Source: JAWPNA01 sp045402695
GTDB taxonomy: Bacteria; Acidobacteriota; Polarisedimenticolia; JACPZX01; DASXTC01
Assembly (NCBI GenBank): GCA_045402695.1
Contig: JAWPNA010000378.1
Span: forward strand, 1 to 5,773
Reading direction: 5' to 3'
Length of the DNA stretch: 5,773 nucleotides
Positions 1 to 5,117 of the stretch are shown piece after piece; positions within the stretch are counted from its first letter, which is position 1; every line of letters begins with the position of its first letter. The position numbers were made by a program, and so were the translations under genes. The notes under the pieces were generated by a model. It saw only the letters and a program-made list of their open reading frames with translations. It was not told the DNA's origin and searched no databases.

Positions 1-56
1 TACCGCACCCGCCCTCCGCGCGCCCGCCGCTCGTCGGCTGCAGCGGCGTGTTAGCC
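1..56 (-). other. partial integron attC site (R'' and L'' half)
   Basis: Read on the minus strand, the 3' end of the 162-aa gene is followed after 7 nt by GGCTAAC (56-50) and then ACGCCGCTGCAGCCGACGAG. The TAAC core followed by a GCTGCAGCCGAC block is the usual look of the R''/L'' half of attC sites in mobile cassettes. The core has one mismatch to RYYYAAC. The L'/R' half would lie left of the window. The orientation agrees with the attC at 1317-1403. This is pattern recognition, since the pairing arm cannot be seen. Confidence 0.6.
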
Positions 57-63
57 AGCCAGG

Positions 64-552
64 TCAGCTGGGTTCCTCCGCTGCGATGACCCACGGCAGC
101 TCGGCGACGATGTCAAGCTGTACGAGCGGCAACCCCGCAAAGGGCTCGCGTACCAGATCGACGTCCGTGTGAAACCCGACCGACAGCGTCTCCGACAGCG
201 AGTCATGGTCGGCTGCCGTGCGGACTCTAGACCCGGCGCCCACCCGGCGCCCCGCATCTCCACCCGACTCAATCGTACCGACGAAATGGAACCAGCCGCC
301 GTAGAGGTGCAGGCCGGACGCAGACCGGCCCATCTCGTAGACCTCAACCTCCCACGGGGGCGAGATGCCCAACTGACCGAGAATGCGGCCGAGTGGCCCC
401 GCGAGCAACTGCGGCCGAACCGCTTCGAAGTTCTCACATCCCGTACAGGAGCACTCGGCCGCTCCACTTCGAGCGAGCTTCGAATGGGCCTCCCGCGTCC
501 GGCGCACGTCAGGCCGGACCAACCAGCGACCGATCTGAATCGCCTCGCTCAT
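64..552 (-). CDS. hypothetical cassette protein with SCTGCENF motif (162 aa)
   Basis: I cannot assign a function. The protein is soluble-looking, with no signal peptide or membrane segment. The clearest element is a cysteine cluster near residues 34-39 (ECSCTGCENF), which could bind a metal. It is followed by a PPWEVEVYEMG stretch and LHLYGGWFHFVG around residues 66-92, which look like beta strands. An acidic, hydrophobic C-terminal half ends in EEPS. The start at 552 lacks a close Shine-Dalgarno; the nearest GGAG is about 13 nt upstream, so the start is uncertain. The gene lies 51 nt downstream of the HEPN-like gene on the same strand and is followed at once by an attC half-site. That makes it the last gene of a cassette. 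Similar small orphan proteins are typical cassette cargo. The opposite-strand frames over this region look like shadows. Confidence 0.7.
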   Translation of the reverse strand: MSEAIQIGRWLVRPDVRRTREAHSKLARSGAAECSCTGCENFEAVRPQLLAGPLGRILGQLGISPPWEVEVYEMGRSASGLHLYGGWFHFVGTIESGGDAGRRVGAGSRVRTAADHDSLSETLSVGFHTDVDLVREPFAGLPLVQLDIVAELPWVIAAEEPS

Positions 553-559
553 GGGGGTT

Positions 560-648
560 GTCTGGCTCCGCGTAACCCGCGGCGGGCGAGCGCGGGTGCG
601 CCATCACCCCGGACCCGGATGCCCGCCGGCGGGTTGACGCGGTTGGGC
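560..648 (-). other. degenerate attC-like inverted repeat without R' core
   Basis: On the minus strand, GCCCAAC (648-642) fits the attC R'' consensus RYYYAAC. It overlaps an arm at 642-621 that pairs with 587-568. The two arms agree over 20 of 22 positions, with two single unpaired C bases on the 5' arm. Bulged (extrahelical) bases in imperfect arms are a hallmark of folded attC. The 33-nt loop (588-620) contains a smaller GGGTG/CACCC stem and the stop codon of the upstream gene. No GTTRRRY core follows the second arm; the best match, GTTACGC, lies inside the arm. I read this as an attC that has lost its crossover core. A plain structural hairpin or terminator is the alternative, but there is no T-run. 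Confidence 0.45.
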
Positions 649-1299
649 GTCTTGTTCGAGTTCTGTCACGTAGGTCGCGAAATAGACCTTCTTACCACCC
701 CGTACAAGGTGATAGTGATCGACCATCATGAGCAGATCCGTGTTGGCTTGCAACCATAGAAGAGAATCCCAGACGGTGCGAAGGACGATGGACGCGTCCC
801 TACGAGCAACCTGGGTTGGTATGACATGAAGACCAAGGTGTCTGGTCCTGGCGGTGGACGGATCGACGTAGTTCTTGTACTTCTTGTCCTCGCCACCAGG
901 AACTCGGGAGGCGGCCATGATCGCCAGGTCATAGGTGTCATCAGGCCCGAGGTGGATCTCCCAGATGTGGTTGTGCACGAGGAGGTCGCGCAGCACGAAG
1001 ACCTCGTACATTGACGCCAGAGTTGGGAATGACGGGTACGCGACGCTCAGGAACGTGAGAGCATGCCGGCGATCGTTGGCCCTGTCGCGATCCGCCATGA
1101 GCATGAGCTTCCTTACCCATGACTCGAAGGCCACGGTTGACAAAATGCAGATGGCGGCGGCGAGGCCAGCCTCTTTGGGTAGTGGTAGTTCATCCTTGAA
1201 GTGTGACGGTGGGAGCGCACGCAGTTCTTCGATGAGCGTGGCGACAGGACCCAGGTAATGGCTCCCGAGGACGGATACTTGCTGATCCCGGATCTCCAT
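604..1299 (-). CDS. HEPN-like cassette protein (231 aa)
   Basis: A largely alpha-helical soluble protein. Residues about 44-72 (EAGLAAAICILSTVAFESWV) and 95-115 form helices, the second containing FVLRDLLVHNHIWE. R104 to H109 fits the R-x4-6-H signature of HEPN domains, many of which are RNases in toxin-antitoxin, abortive infection and CRISPR-linked systems. The polar residue after R is D rather than the more usual N, so catalytic activity is uncertain. No partner nucleotidyltransferase or antitoxin gene is visible next to it. The start is well supported: GAGGTGA (1310-1304) sits 4 nt upstream of ATG, and the attC core GTTGGGC ends 17 nt upstream, the classic spacing for a cassette gene. The proline- and glycine-rich C-terminus (about residues 217-231) is encoded by the attC-like repeat at 560-648 and is probably not part of the original fold. 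Confidence 0.75.
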   Translation of the reverse strand: MEIRDQQVSVLGSHYLGPVATLIEELRALPPSHFKDELPLPKEAGLAAAICILSTVAFESWVRKLMLMADRDRANDRRHALTFLSVAYPSFPTLASMYEVFVLRDLLVHNHIWEIHLGPDDTYDLAIMAASRVPGGEDKKYKNYVDPSTARTRHLGLHVIPTQVARRDASIVLRTVWDSLLWLQANTDLLMMVDHYHLVRGGKKVYFATYVTELEQDAQPRQPAGGHPGPG

Positions 1300-1303
1300 T
1301 CGG

Positions 1304-1310
1304 TCACCTC
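1304..1310 (-). promoter_or_regulatory. Shine-Dalgarno of HEPN-like cassette gene
   Basis: GAGGTGA on the minus strand, 4 nt before the ATG at 1299. It lies inside the 17-nt gap between the attC core and the start codon and fixes the start of the gene. Confidence 0.7.
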
Positions 1311-1316
1311 AAGTAC

Positions 1317-1403
1317 GCCCAACGCTCGCGCTCAGCGGCGCGCGCCACGTGACCGCTTCACACCCTTGAACCGGCGCCCGGCGCGCGTCCGCTGCAGCGC
1401 GTT
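1317..1403 (-). other. attC recombination site, interrupted in its R'' core
   Basis: On the minus strand the site ends with GCCGCTGAGCGCGAGC then GTTGGGC (1323-1317), a perfect GTTRRRY R' core. The other arm is AAC (1403-1401), GCGCTGCAGCGGA, then CGCGCGCC. The arms pair through CAGCGG/CCGCTG and CGCGCGCC/GGCGCGCG with one extra A on the 5' arm, as in folded attC. A loop of about 32 nt separates them. The R'' core is cut after AAC: the next bases on this side are TATC, which break RYYYAAC. The missing part is found at 5118-5124, so an insertion lies inside this core. Confidence 0.85.
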
Positions 1404-1410
1404 GATACTC

Positions 1411-1422
1411 ATCAAGGCCCCC
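1411..1422 (+). repeat. left subterminal inverted repeat of IS110-family element
   Basis: ATCAAGGCCCCC. Its inner nine bases are the exact reverse complement of 3048-3056. It lies 7 bp inside the left boundary. Confidence 0.6.
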
Positions 1423-1478
1423 TCCTGCGCCCACCGATCGGCGGTAGGCTGGACGCAGCAAGCAAACCGCATCCTCAC

Positions 1479-1484
1479 AGGAGG
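1479..1484 (+). promoter_or_regulatory. Shine-Dalgarno of IS110-family transposase
   Basis: AGGAGG seven nt before the ATG at 1492. It decides that start over the in-frame ATG at 1258, which would place the N-terminus in the neighbouring cassette and the attC. Confidence 0.8.
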
Positions 1485-1491
1485 GAAGCCG

Positions 1492-2535
1492 ATGCGATTC
1501 TACACCAGGCAGCACCGGTACTACTGCGGAATCGATCTGCACGCCAGGACGATGTACGTGGTGGTCGTCGATCAGGCGGGACAGGTGCTCGTGGAGCGCA
1601 ACATGAAGACCAACGCCGAGGAGTGGCTCAGGCTGATCGAGCCATACCGATCGGACCTCGTCGTGGCGGTGGAGTGCATCTTCACGTGGTACCGGCTGGC
1701 GGACCTGTGCGCGAAGGAAGGGATCCACTTCGTGCTGGGCCACGCGCTGTACATGAAGGCGATCCATGGGGGCAAGGCAAAGAACGATAAGATCGACGCT
1801 CACAAGATCGCAGCGCTTCTTCGCGGCGGAATGATGCCGCAGGCCTACGTGTACCCGGCGGCGATGCGCTCCACTCGGGACCTGCTGCGCCGGCGTCTTC
1901 ACCTGGTGCGCAAGCGAGGCCAGCTGCTGGCTCACATCCTCAACACCAATAGTCAGTGCAACTTGCCGGAGTTCGGCGGTCGCATCAACTACAAAGCCAA
2001 CCGCACCGGCGTGGCCGAACGGTTCGAGGATCCCTGCGTGCGCAAGAGCATCGAAGTGGATCTCGATCTCATCGCTCACTACGACGAGCTGGTCCGCGAC
2101 CTGGATCTACACATCGTCCGCACGGTGAAGTCCGACGACGCCGACACCTTCTACCCGCTCCAATCCATCCCCGGGGTCGGCAAGATCCTGGCACTGACGA
2201 TCTGCTACGAGGTCCACGACATCGACCGCTTCCCGTCGGTGCAGGATTTTTCCTCCTACAGCCGCCTGGTGAAGTGCTCCCGGGAGTCCGCCGGCAAGCG
2301 CCACGGCACCGGCGGCTCCAAGATCGGCAACGTCCACCTGAAGTGGGCATTCTCAGAGGCTGCCGTCGGATTCCTCGCCAAGTCACCCGAGGGCCGCAAG
2401 CTTGTCGAGCGGCTCCGACGCAAGCACGGCAAGGCCAAGGCCATCAGCATCCTGGCCCACAAGCTGGGCCGCGCCGTCTACTACATGCTCACACGTCAGA
2501 AGGCTTTCGACATGCAACTATTCGCGAACTGTTGA
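1492..2535 (+). CDS. IS110-family transposase (DEDD/serine recombinase, 347 aa)
   Basis: This enzyme class inserts and excises the element through site-specific recombination guided by an element-encoded RNA. The N-terminal RuvC-like DEDD domain is intact: D15 in GIDLHARTMYVVVVD, E61 in VAVECIFTWY, and D99 and D102 in KNDKIDAHKIAALL. A helical middle section (about 125-215) leads to the C-terminal Transposase_20 domain, starting with the helix-hairpin-helix-like SIPGVGKILALTICYE (225-240). It continues with FSSYSRLVKCSRESAGKRHG and GGSKIGNVHLKWAFSEAA. S266 in ESAG is the likely nucleophilic serine by position. The length is normal for the family. There is no frameshift or internal stop, so the gene looks recently active. 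The strand is opposite to the cassette genes. Confidence 0.95.
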   Translation: MRFYTRQHRYYCGIDLHARTMYVVVVDQAGQVLVERNMKTNAEEWLRLIEPYRSDLVVAVECIFTWYRLADLCAKEGIHFVLGHALYMKAIHGGKAKNDKIDAHKIAALLRGGMMPQAYVYPAAMRSTRDLLRRRLHLVRKRGQLLAHILNTNSQCNLPEFGGRINYKANRTGVAERFEDPCVRKSIEVDLDLIAHYDELVRDLDLHIVRTVKSDDADTFYPLQSIPGVGKILALTICYEVHDIDRFPSVQDFSSYSRLVKCSRESAGKRHGTGGSKIGNVHLKWAFSEAAVGFLAKSPEGRKLVERLRRKHGKAKAISILAHKLGRAVYYMLTRQKAFDMQLFANC

Positions 2536-2555
2536 CGGAGCAGAGCGGGTGAACC

Positions 2556-2682
2556 CGACGCCTAACTCGAGCCACGTGGGCCCAGCGCACCTGAGTCGAA
2601 CCCAAGATCCCGCATCGTGCGCCACCGAGCGCGACAGGGTCGACATGCGCCGTACGGCCCGGCAGCCCCTCGCGTTGATTGG
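2556..2682 (+). ncRNA. candidate seekRNA/bridge RNA region
   Basis: IS1111-type elements encode their guide RNA between the transposase stop and the right end. Here CGCCTAAC (2559-2566) is the reverse complement of the right side of the target, GTTAGGCG (5118-5125). CGCGTTGAT (2671-2679) matches the left junction (1398-1406) in sense, six of its bases being target. One guide in sense and one in antisense is the arrangement expected of a bridge RNA. A stem GCGCAC (2585-2590) / GTGCGC (2617-2622) encloses a 26-nt loop. The two guide-like segments flank a partly self-complementary region, with CTCGAG/CTCGCG and GGGCC/GGCCC in its arms. Exact ends are not determined; this is inference from short matches. 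Confidence 0.4.
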
Positions 2683-2865
2683 TCATCCGCTCTGCCTCCG
2701 ACCAGATCCAGGGTGTGCCGCCGTCGGCCGCCCCGGTGACTCTGCCCCTCACCCGAGCCTGGAGATAACTGACGCGCGACGTCCCGTCTCATTGAGCAGG
2801 ACGGCATGAGGGAACCGATGGGTTTCTAGGACGCAGGCGGTCACCGCTTGCATCCCCGGCAGCAC

Positions 2866-2886
2866 AAAAACCTCACCGAAGGTGAG
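2866..2886 (-). terminator. terminator-like hairpin on minus strand
   Basis: CTCACC-TTC-GGTGAG (2886-2872 on the minus strand) is followed by GTTTTT (to 2866). The stem is a perfect 6 bp with a short T-run. It would stop transcription entering the IS110-family element from the right. No gene ends just before it on that strand. Confidence 0.4.
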
Positions 2887-3047
2887 AAGCCAGGGAGAGA
2901 GCCTCGATAAGTGTTTGGTACAGAGTCGATTCTGCGCCAGCGAGCTGAAACCAAGTCGGAGTACCGAGGAGGGCACGACCACCACCCCAAGAGCGGCCCG
3001 AAGTCAGCGACTCCGGGCTACGGGAGGAGATCTTTCCCTTGACGGAC

Positions 3048-3059
3048 GGGGGCCTTATA
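3048..3059 (-). repeat. right subterminal inverted repeat of IS110-family element
   Basis: GGGGGCCTTATA, pairing with 1411-1422 over nine contiguous bases. The IS1595-family element is inserted just beyond it, so its last six bases are shared with the target duplication CTTATAAG. Confidence 0.55.
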
Positions 3060-3061
3060 AG
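3054..3061 (+). repeat. 8-bp target site duplication, left copy
   Basis: CTTATAAG, repeated at 5109-5116. It is its own reverse complement, so it also extends the apparent terminal inverted repeats to 31 bp. An 8-bp duplication is the size known for the IS1595 family, which supports reading it as target rather than element sequence. Confidence 0.75.
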
Positions 3062-3084
3062 GGCAATAATATACTTGACTCACC
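3062..3084 (+). repeat. left terminal inverted repeat of IS1595-family element
   Basis: Exact reverse complement of 5086-5108 over 23 bp, starting GGCAATAATA and ending TTGACTCACC. The TTGACT inside it doubles as the -35 box of the transposase promoter. Confidence 0.9.
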
Positions 3085-3103
3085 CGCCTCATGGTCGTAT
3101 ACT
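3075..3103 (+). promoter_or_regulatory. sigma70-type promoter of IS1595-family transposase
   Basis: TTGACT (3075-3080), a 17-bp spacer, and TATACT (3098-3103). Each box differs from consensus at one base and the spacing is ideal. The -10 box ends 6 nt before the transposase ATG, so the transcript probably starts at or next to the start codon. Confidence 0.7.
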
Positions 3104-3109
3104 CCTGGC

Positions 3110-4072
3110 ATGAACGCTGAAATGAAGGCCCCCGAAACACTCTCTGAGGCGATTCAGTATTTCGCCGATCCTGACAGGGCGCTCCAGTTCGTGGTCGATC
3201 TGCGCTGGCCCAATGGAGTCGCGTGCCCCCTCTGCAATTCCAAAGAGGCGAGTTTCCTCAAGACCAGGCGGATCTGGAAGTGCAAGTCCTGCCGCAAGCA
3301 ATTCTCCGCGAAGCTTGGGACGATCTTTGAGGATTCCCCGCTCGGTTTTGACAAGTGGTTGCCCGCTATGTGGATGGTTGCTAATTGTAGAAATGGCGTA
3401 AGTTCCTACGAAATCCACCGCGAGTTGGGCATCACTCAGAAATCCGCGTGGTTCATGCTCCACCGAATCCGGCTCGCAATGCAGAGCAAGTCCTTCTCTC
3501 GCATCGGCGGGGAGATTGAAGTTGATGAGACATTCATAGGCGGTGCTGCGCGCTTCATGCACGCTAGCCGCAGAGGTAAGAGGATCAAGGGAACCGGCGG
3601 CCTCGCATCCGGCAAAGCCGTGGTAATGGGCTTTCTCAAGCGCGGCAAGGACGGCAAGAGCCGCGTCCAGGCCACAATGGTTCCGAACACTCGGCGCCAT
3701 CATTTGTTCGCTGAGATTAAGAAGCGCATTCGCTCCGGTGCAACCATCTACAGCGATGCCCACAAGTCCTATCTTGGGCTTGAGCCTGAATACATCCACA
3801 AGGTGATCGACCACGCCAAGTGCTACGTGGAAGGCACTGTCCATACCAACGGCCTGGAGAACTTCTGGAGCCTTTTGAAGCGTGGTATCAAAGGGACATA
3901 TATCAGCGTCGAGCCGTTCCACCTGTTCCGCTACATCGACGAACAGTCCTACCGCTTCAATAATCGGAAGGCAAGCGGCCTCATGCGTTTCTCTGGTGTG
4001 CTGTCTAAGATTGTCGGCAGGCGCGTCACCTATCGCGGCCTGACCGCCGCGCCGGAGGCGCAAACGTGCTGA
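3110..4072 (+). CDS. IS1595-family ISXO2-like transposase (320 aa)
   Basis: A DDE-type transposase that cuts and joins the ends of its element. An N-terminal zinc ribbon has C39-P-L-C42 and C58-K-S-C61. It is followed by a helix-turn-helix-like region (about 95-125, NGVSSYEIHRELGITQKSAW). The ISXO2-like catalytic core follows: D139 in EIEVDETFIGG, D216 in IYSDAHKSY, and N247/E250 in HTNGLENFWSLLKRGIKGTY with K257 downstream. All are present and the length is normal. ATG 3110 is chosen because an ideal promoter ends 6 nt upstream; there is no Shine-Dalgarno, so translation may be leaderless. The open frame extends back to 2882, but that part lies outside the element. The 3' end overlaps the next small gene by 7 nt. 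Confidence 0.95.
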   Translation: MNAEMKAPETLSEAIQYFADPDRALQFVVDLRWPNGVACPLCNSKEASFLKTRRIWKCKSCRKQFSAKLGTIFEDSPLGFDKWLPAMWMVANCRNGVSSYEIHRELGITQKSAWFMLHRIRLAMQSKSFSRIGGEIEVDETFIGGAARFMHASRRGKRIKGTGGLASGKAVVMGFLKRGKDGKSRVQATMVPNTRRHHLFAEIKKRIRSGATIYSDAHKSYLGLEPEYIHKVIDHAKCYVEGTVHTNGLENFWSLLKRGIKGTYISVEPFHLFRYIDEQSYRFNNRKASGLMRFSGVLSKIVGRRVTYRGLTAAPEAQTC

Positions 4073-4224
4073 AGAGAAACCACGGCAAGGAAGAGGCAAG
4101 CGAAAAGACACCGCTGGAAAAGCTCCGCGATCTAACGCGGCGCGTTCTGTCCGTTCCAAAGAGTGAGGTAGATAAGCAGGAACGGAAGCACCGTAAGAAA
4201 CGGCGAGTGCCGAAGCACGCATAA
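4066..4224 (+). CDS. small basic protein downstream of transposase (52 aa)
   Basis: Starts at GTG (4066) inside the last codons of the transposase and overlaps its stop in a GTGCTGA arrangement, which suggests translational coupling. The protein is short and very lysine- and arginine-rich, with a central amphipathic helix (EKLRDLTRRVLSVPKSEVD) and a basic tail (KQERKHRKKRR). A VPKSEV-type core like this is common in small proteins beside mobile elements, but I know no established role. Nucleic-acid binding is a guess from its charge. It ends 2 nt before the convergent HEPN-type gene. No cysteine or membrane segment is present. Confidence 0.6.
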   Translation: MLKRNHGKEEASEKTPLEKLRDLTRRVLSVPKSEVDKQERKHRKKRRVPKHA

Positions 4225-4226
4225 TT

Positions 4227-5027
4227 CTATGGTGCTCCCGCTATCTGTCTCATGAATGAGCGAACCGCATTGAACACCTCTATAGCCTCCTCTTCGCTAT
4301 AGTTGTATCTCCCATGGTCTACGTAATTGCGCCAAGCATTCTTAGCTGATTCTAGAAAGGCCAGCGCCTCTTCATAGAAATCCCTCTCATTCTTGCCGAA
4401 CTGACTAGACTGCATACCCTTATTCAGGGTCGTGCGGCACTCATTCAATATTAATCCCATTGGCTTCCGAGAGAGTTCATCAGGCGGGATCTGTACGTTA
4501 AGATCGCCAGCTAATTTCCGAAGTCCAAGCTCCAGAACACGCATTAAATGGAATACCGCAGCGGTCCATCGGTCCATGGCGATGCATTTACCTGCCTCGC
4601 CTATATCCCTAGTGCAATCTGGGAATGATGAATCCACTCCGCTGCCGAACAGCGCCTTGTCTGAATACAAAGGGCGGCGATGCTTAGGAATCGCAAAGAA
4701 GGACGGCTCAAGCAAAGCCTCTATCATTAGTTTTTGGAAGTGTACAATCAGGTTGATGATGGCTTCTTGAGATACGTTCGATGATCTGGCGGCGCCTAGA
4801 AGGTGCCGCGCGGACACGACGATCAGGGGATTCAGAGCGGCGGTTATCTCTGTTGATGCTGGAGCCTCTCCATCCGGTGGGGCGTCCCCTATAAAATGGC
4901 CGAGAACCTGCTCCAACTCTTTTCTTGCGGTATCGTTGACCTCCGCACTAGGTAGTATCAGGCCGCAACGTACTTTTTCGAGCTGCAAACTGTAGTGGAA
5001 GTAGAGGGCAGCGTTCCACCGGAACAT
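4227..5027 (-). CDS. HEPN-domain passenger protein of the IS (266 aa)
   Basis: A mostly alpha-helical soluble protein. The C-terminal third carries a canonical HEPN motif, R233-N-Y-V-D-H238 in KNAWRNYVDHGRYNYSEEEA, followed by the helix EVFNAVRSFMRQIA. HEPN proteins with RNxxxH are usually metal-independent RNases acting as toxins or in abortive infection. No antitoxin-like partner is evident except possibly the convergent 52-aa protein. An upstream helix pair, WTAAVFHLMRVLELGLRKLA (154-173), completes the likely fold. The ATG at 5027 has only a weak AGAAG before it, and the frame stays open upstream through the inverted repeat without another ATG/GTG/TTG. The N-terminus may therefore be truncated. 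The gene is visibly more AT-rich than the cassette genes and lies wholly inside the IS1595-family element. Confidence 0.8.
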   Translation of the reverse strand: MFRWNAALYFHYSLQLEKVRCGLILPSAEVNDTARKELEQVLGHFIGDAPPDGEAPASTEITAALNPLIVVSARHLLGAARSSNVSQEAIINLIVHFQKLMIEALLEPSFFAIPKHRRPLYSDKALFGSGVDSSFPDCTRDIGEAGKCIAMDRWTAAVFHLMRVLELGLRKLAGDLNVQIPPDELSRKPMGLILNECRTTLNKGMQSSQFGKNERDFYEEALAFLESAKNAWRNYVDHGRYNYSEEEAIEVFNAVRSFMRQIAGAP

Positions 5028-5085
5028 ATCTTCTAGGCTCCAGAGCCGGAATGGTTCAGATTCCCATGGTGCACCATCCGGGAGC

Positions 5086-5108
5086 GGTGAGTCAAGTATA
5101 TTATTGCC
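5086..5108 (-). repeat. right terminal inverted repeat of IS1595-family element
   Basis: Perfect 23-bp reverse complement of 3062-3084. It also contains an inward-pointing TTGACT on the minus strand, but no -10 box lies 16-18 bp from it. Confidence 0.9.
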
Positions 5109-5116
5109 CTTATAAG
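5109..5116 (+). repeat. 8-bp target site duplication, right copy
   Basis: CTTATAAG, identical to 3054-3061. It is followed by one base and then the attC core remnant. Confidence 0.75.
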
Positions 5117-5117
5117 A

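Larger units (their letters stand above)
2536..3061 (+). other. noncoding right end of IS110-family element
   Basis: No convincing gene lies in these 526 nt; the open frames on either strand lack Shine-Dalgarno sites and recognisable motifs. It holds the candidate guide RNA (2556-2682), a terminator-like hairpin on the minus strand (2866-2886), a 9-pair hairpin with one mismatch at 2996-3018, and the right subterminal repeat (3048-3059). IS1111-type elements normally keep a noncoding stretch here that encodes the seekRNA, but this one is longer than I would expect. Extra sequence may have been captured. Confidence 0.6.
3062..5108 (+). mobile_element. IS1595-family (ISXO2-like) element with HEPN passenger gene
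   Basis: The element is 2047 bp, bounded by perfect 23-bp terminal inverted repeats beginning GGCAATAATA and ending GACTCACC, and by the duplication CTTATAAG. It encodes the transposase (3110-4072), a 52-aa basic protein (4066-4224) and a convergent HEPN-type gene (4227-5027). Simple IS1595 elements are about 1 kb; longer members carrying passenger genes are known. Perfect ends, an intact target duplication and intact genes point to a recent insertion. It lies inside the right tip of the IS110-family element and splits it from its attC target. Confidence 0.88.
1404..5117 (+). mobile_element. IS110-family (IS1111-type, attC-targeting) element, interrupted by an IS1595-family element
   Basis: The element lies between two copies of GTT (1401-1403 and 5118-5120), which belong to one attC core. 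Subterminal inverted repeats AAGGCCCCC (1414-1422) and GGGGGCCTT (3048-3056) form a 9/12 match when taken as 12-mers. They leave 7 bp outside on the left (GATACTC) and 3 bp on the right (AGA, split as 3060-3061 plus 5117). This 7/3 asymmetry around 12-bp subterminal repeats is known for the IS1111 group, some of which target attC. Without the nested element and one CTTATAAG copy the length is 1659 bp, on the long side for the family. Contents are a short left end, the transposase, and about 526 nt of noncoding right end. The right tip is now 2 kb away from the rest, so this copy is probably immobile. Confidence 0.75.

Noticed and set aside
1258..1491. N-terminal extension of the IS110-family transposase to an ATG at 1258
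   Set aside because: It would run antisense through the neighbouring cassette start and the attC. AGGAGG and the family N-terminus support 1492.
1309..2079. 256-codon open frame on the minus strand
   Set aside because: It is antisense to the IS110-family transposase and crosses the attC and the IS boundary.
2590..2625. tRNA T-arm-like GGGTTCGACTC on the minus strand
   Set aside because: No matching acceptor, D or anticodon arms could be laid out around it.
1398..2679. IS110-family element ending at 2679, using the repeat CGCGTTGAT at 1398 and 2671 as its boundaries
   Set aside because: This boundary leaves the attC core at 5118 unexplained and has no subterminal repeats. The boundary at 1404/5117 explains both; the repeat fits better as a guide segment.
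2560..2680. A separate attC between GCCTAAC and GTTGATT
   Set aside because: The arms pair only in short patches and GTTGATT is a poor core. The similarity is better explained by guide-like matches to the attC target.
2489..2985. Several overlapping minus-strand open frames (about 78-87 codons) right of the transposase
   Set aside because: They have no Shine-Dalgarno sites or recognisable motifs, one contains a terminator-like hairpin, and the composition looks like non-coding GC-rich sequence.
3039..3061. Circle-junction promoter for the IS110-family element (TTGACG at 3039 with GATACT at the left end)
   Set aside because: The spacing in a reconstructed circle would be about 21 bp, too long for a good sigma70 promoter.
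2882..3109. N-terminal extension of the IS1595-family transposase
   Set aside because: It lies outside the element's inverted repeat, and the promoter is positioned for ATG 3110.
3089..4222. 377-codon open frame on the minus strand
   Set aside because: It is the antisense shadow of the IS1595-family transposase and shows no motifs of its own.
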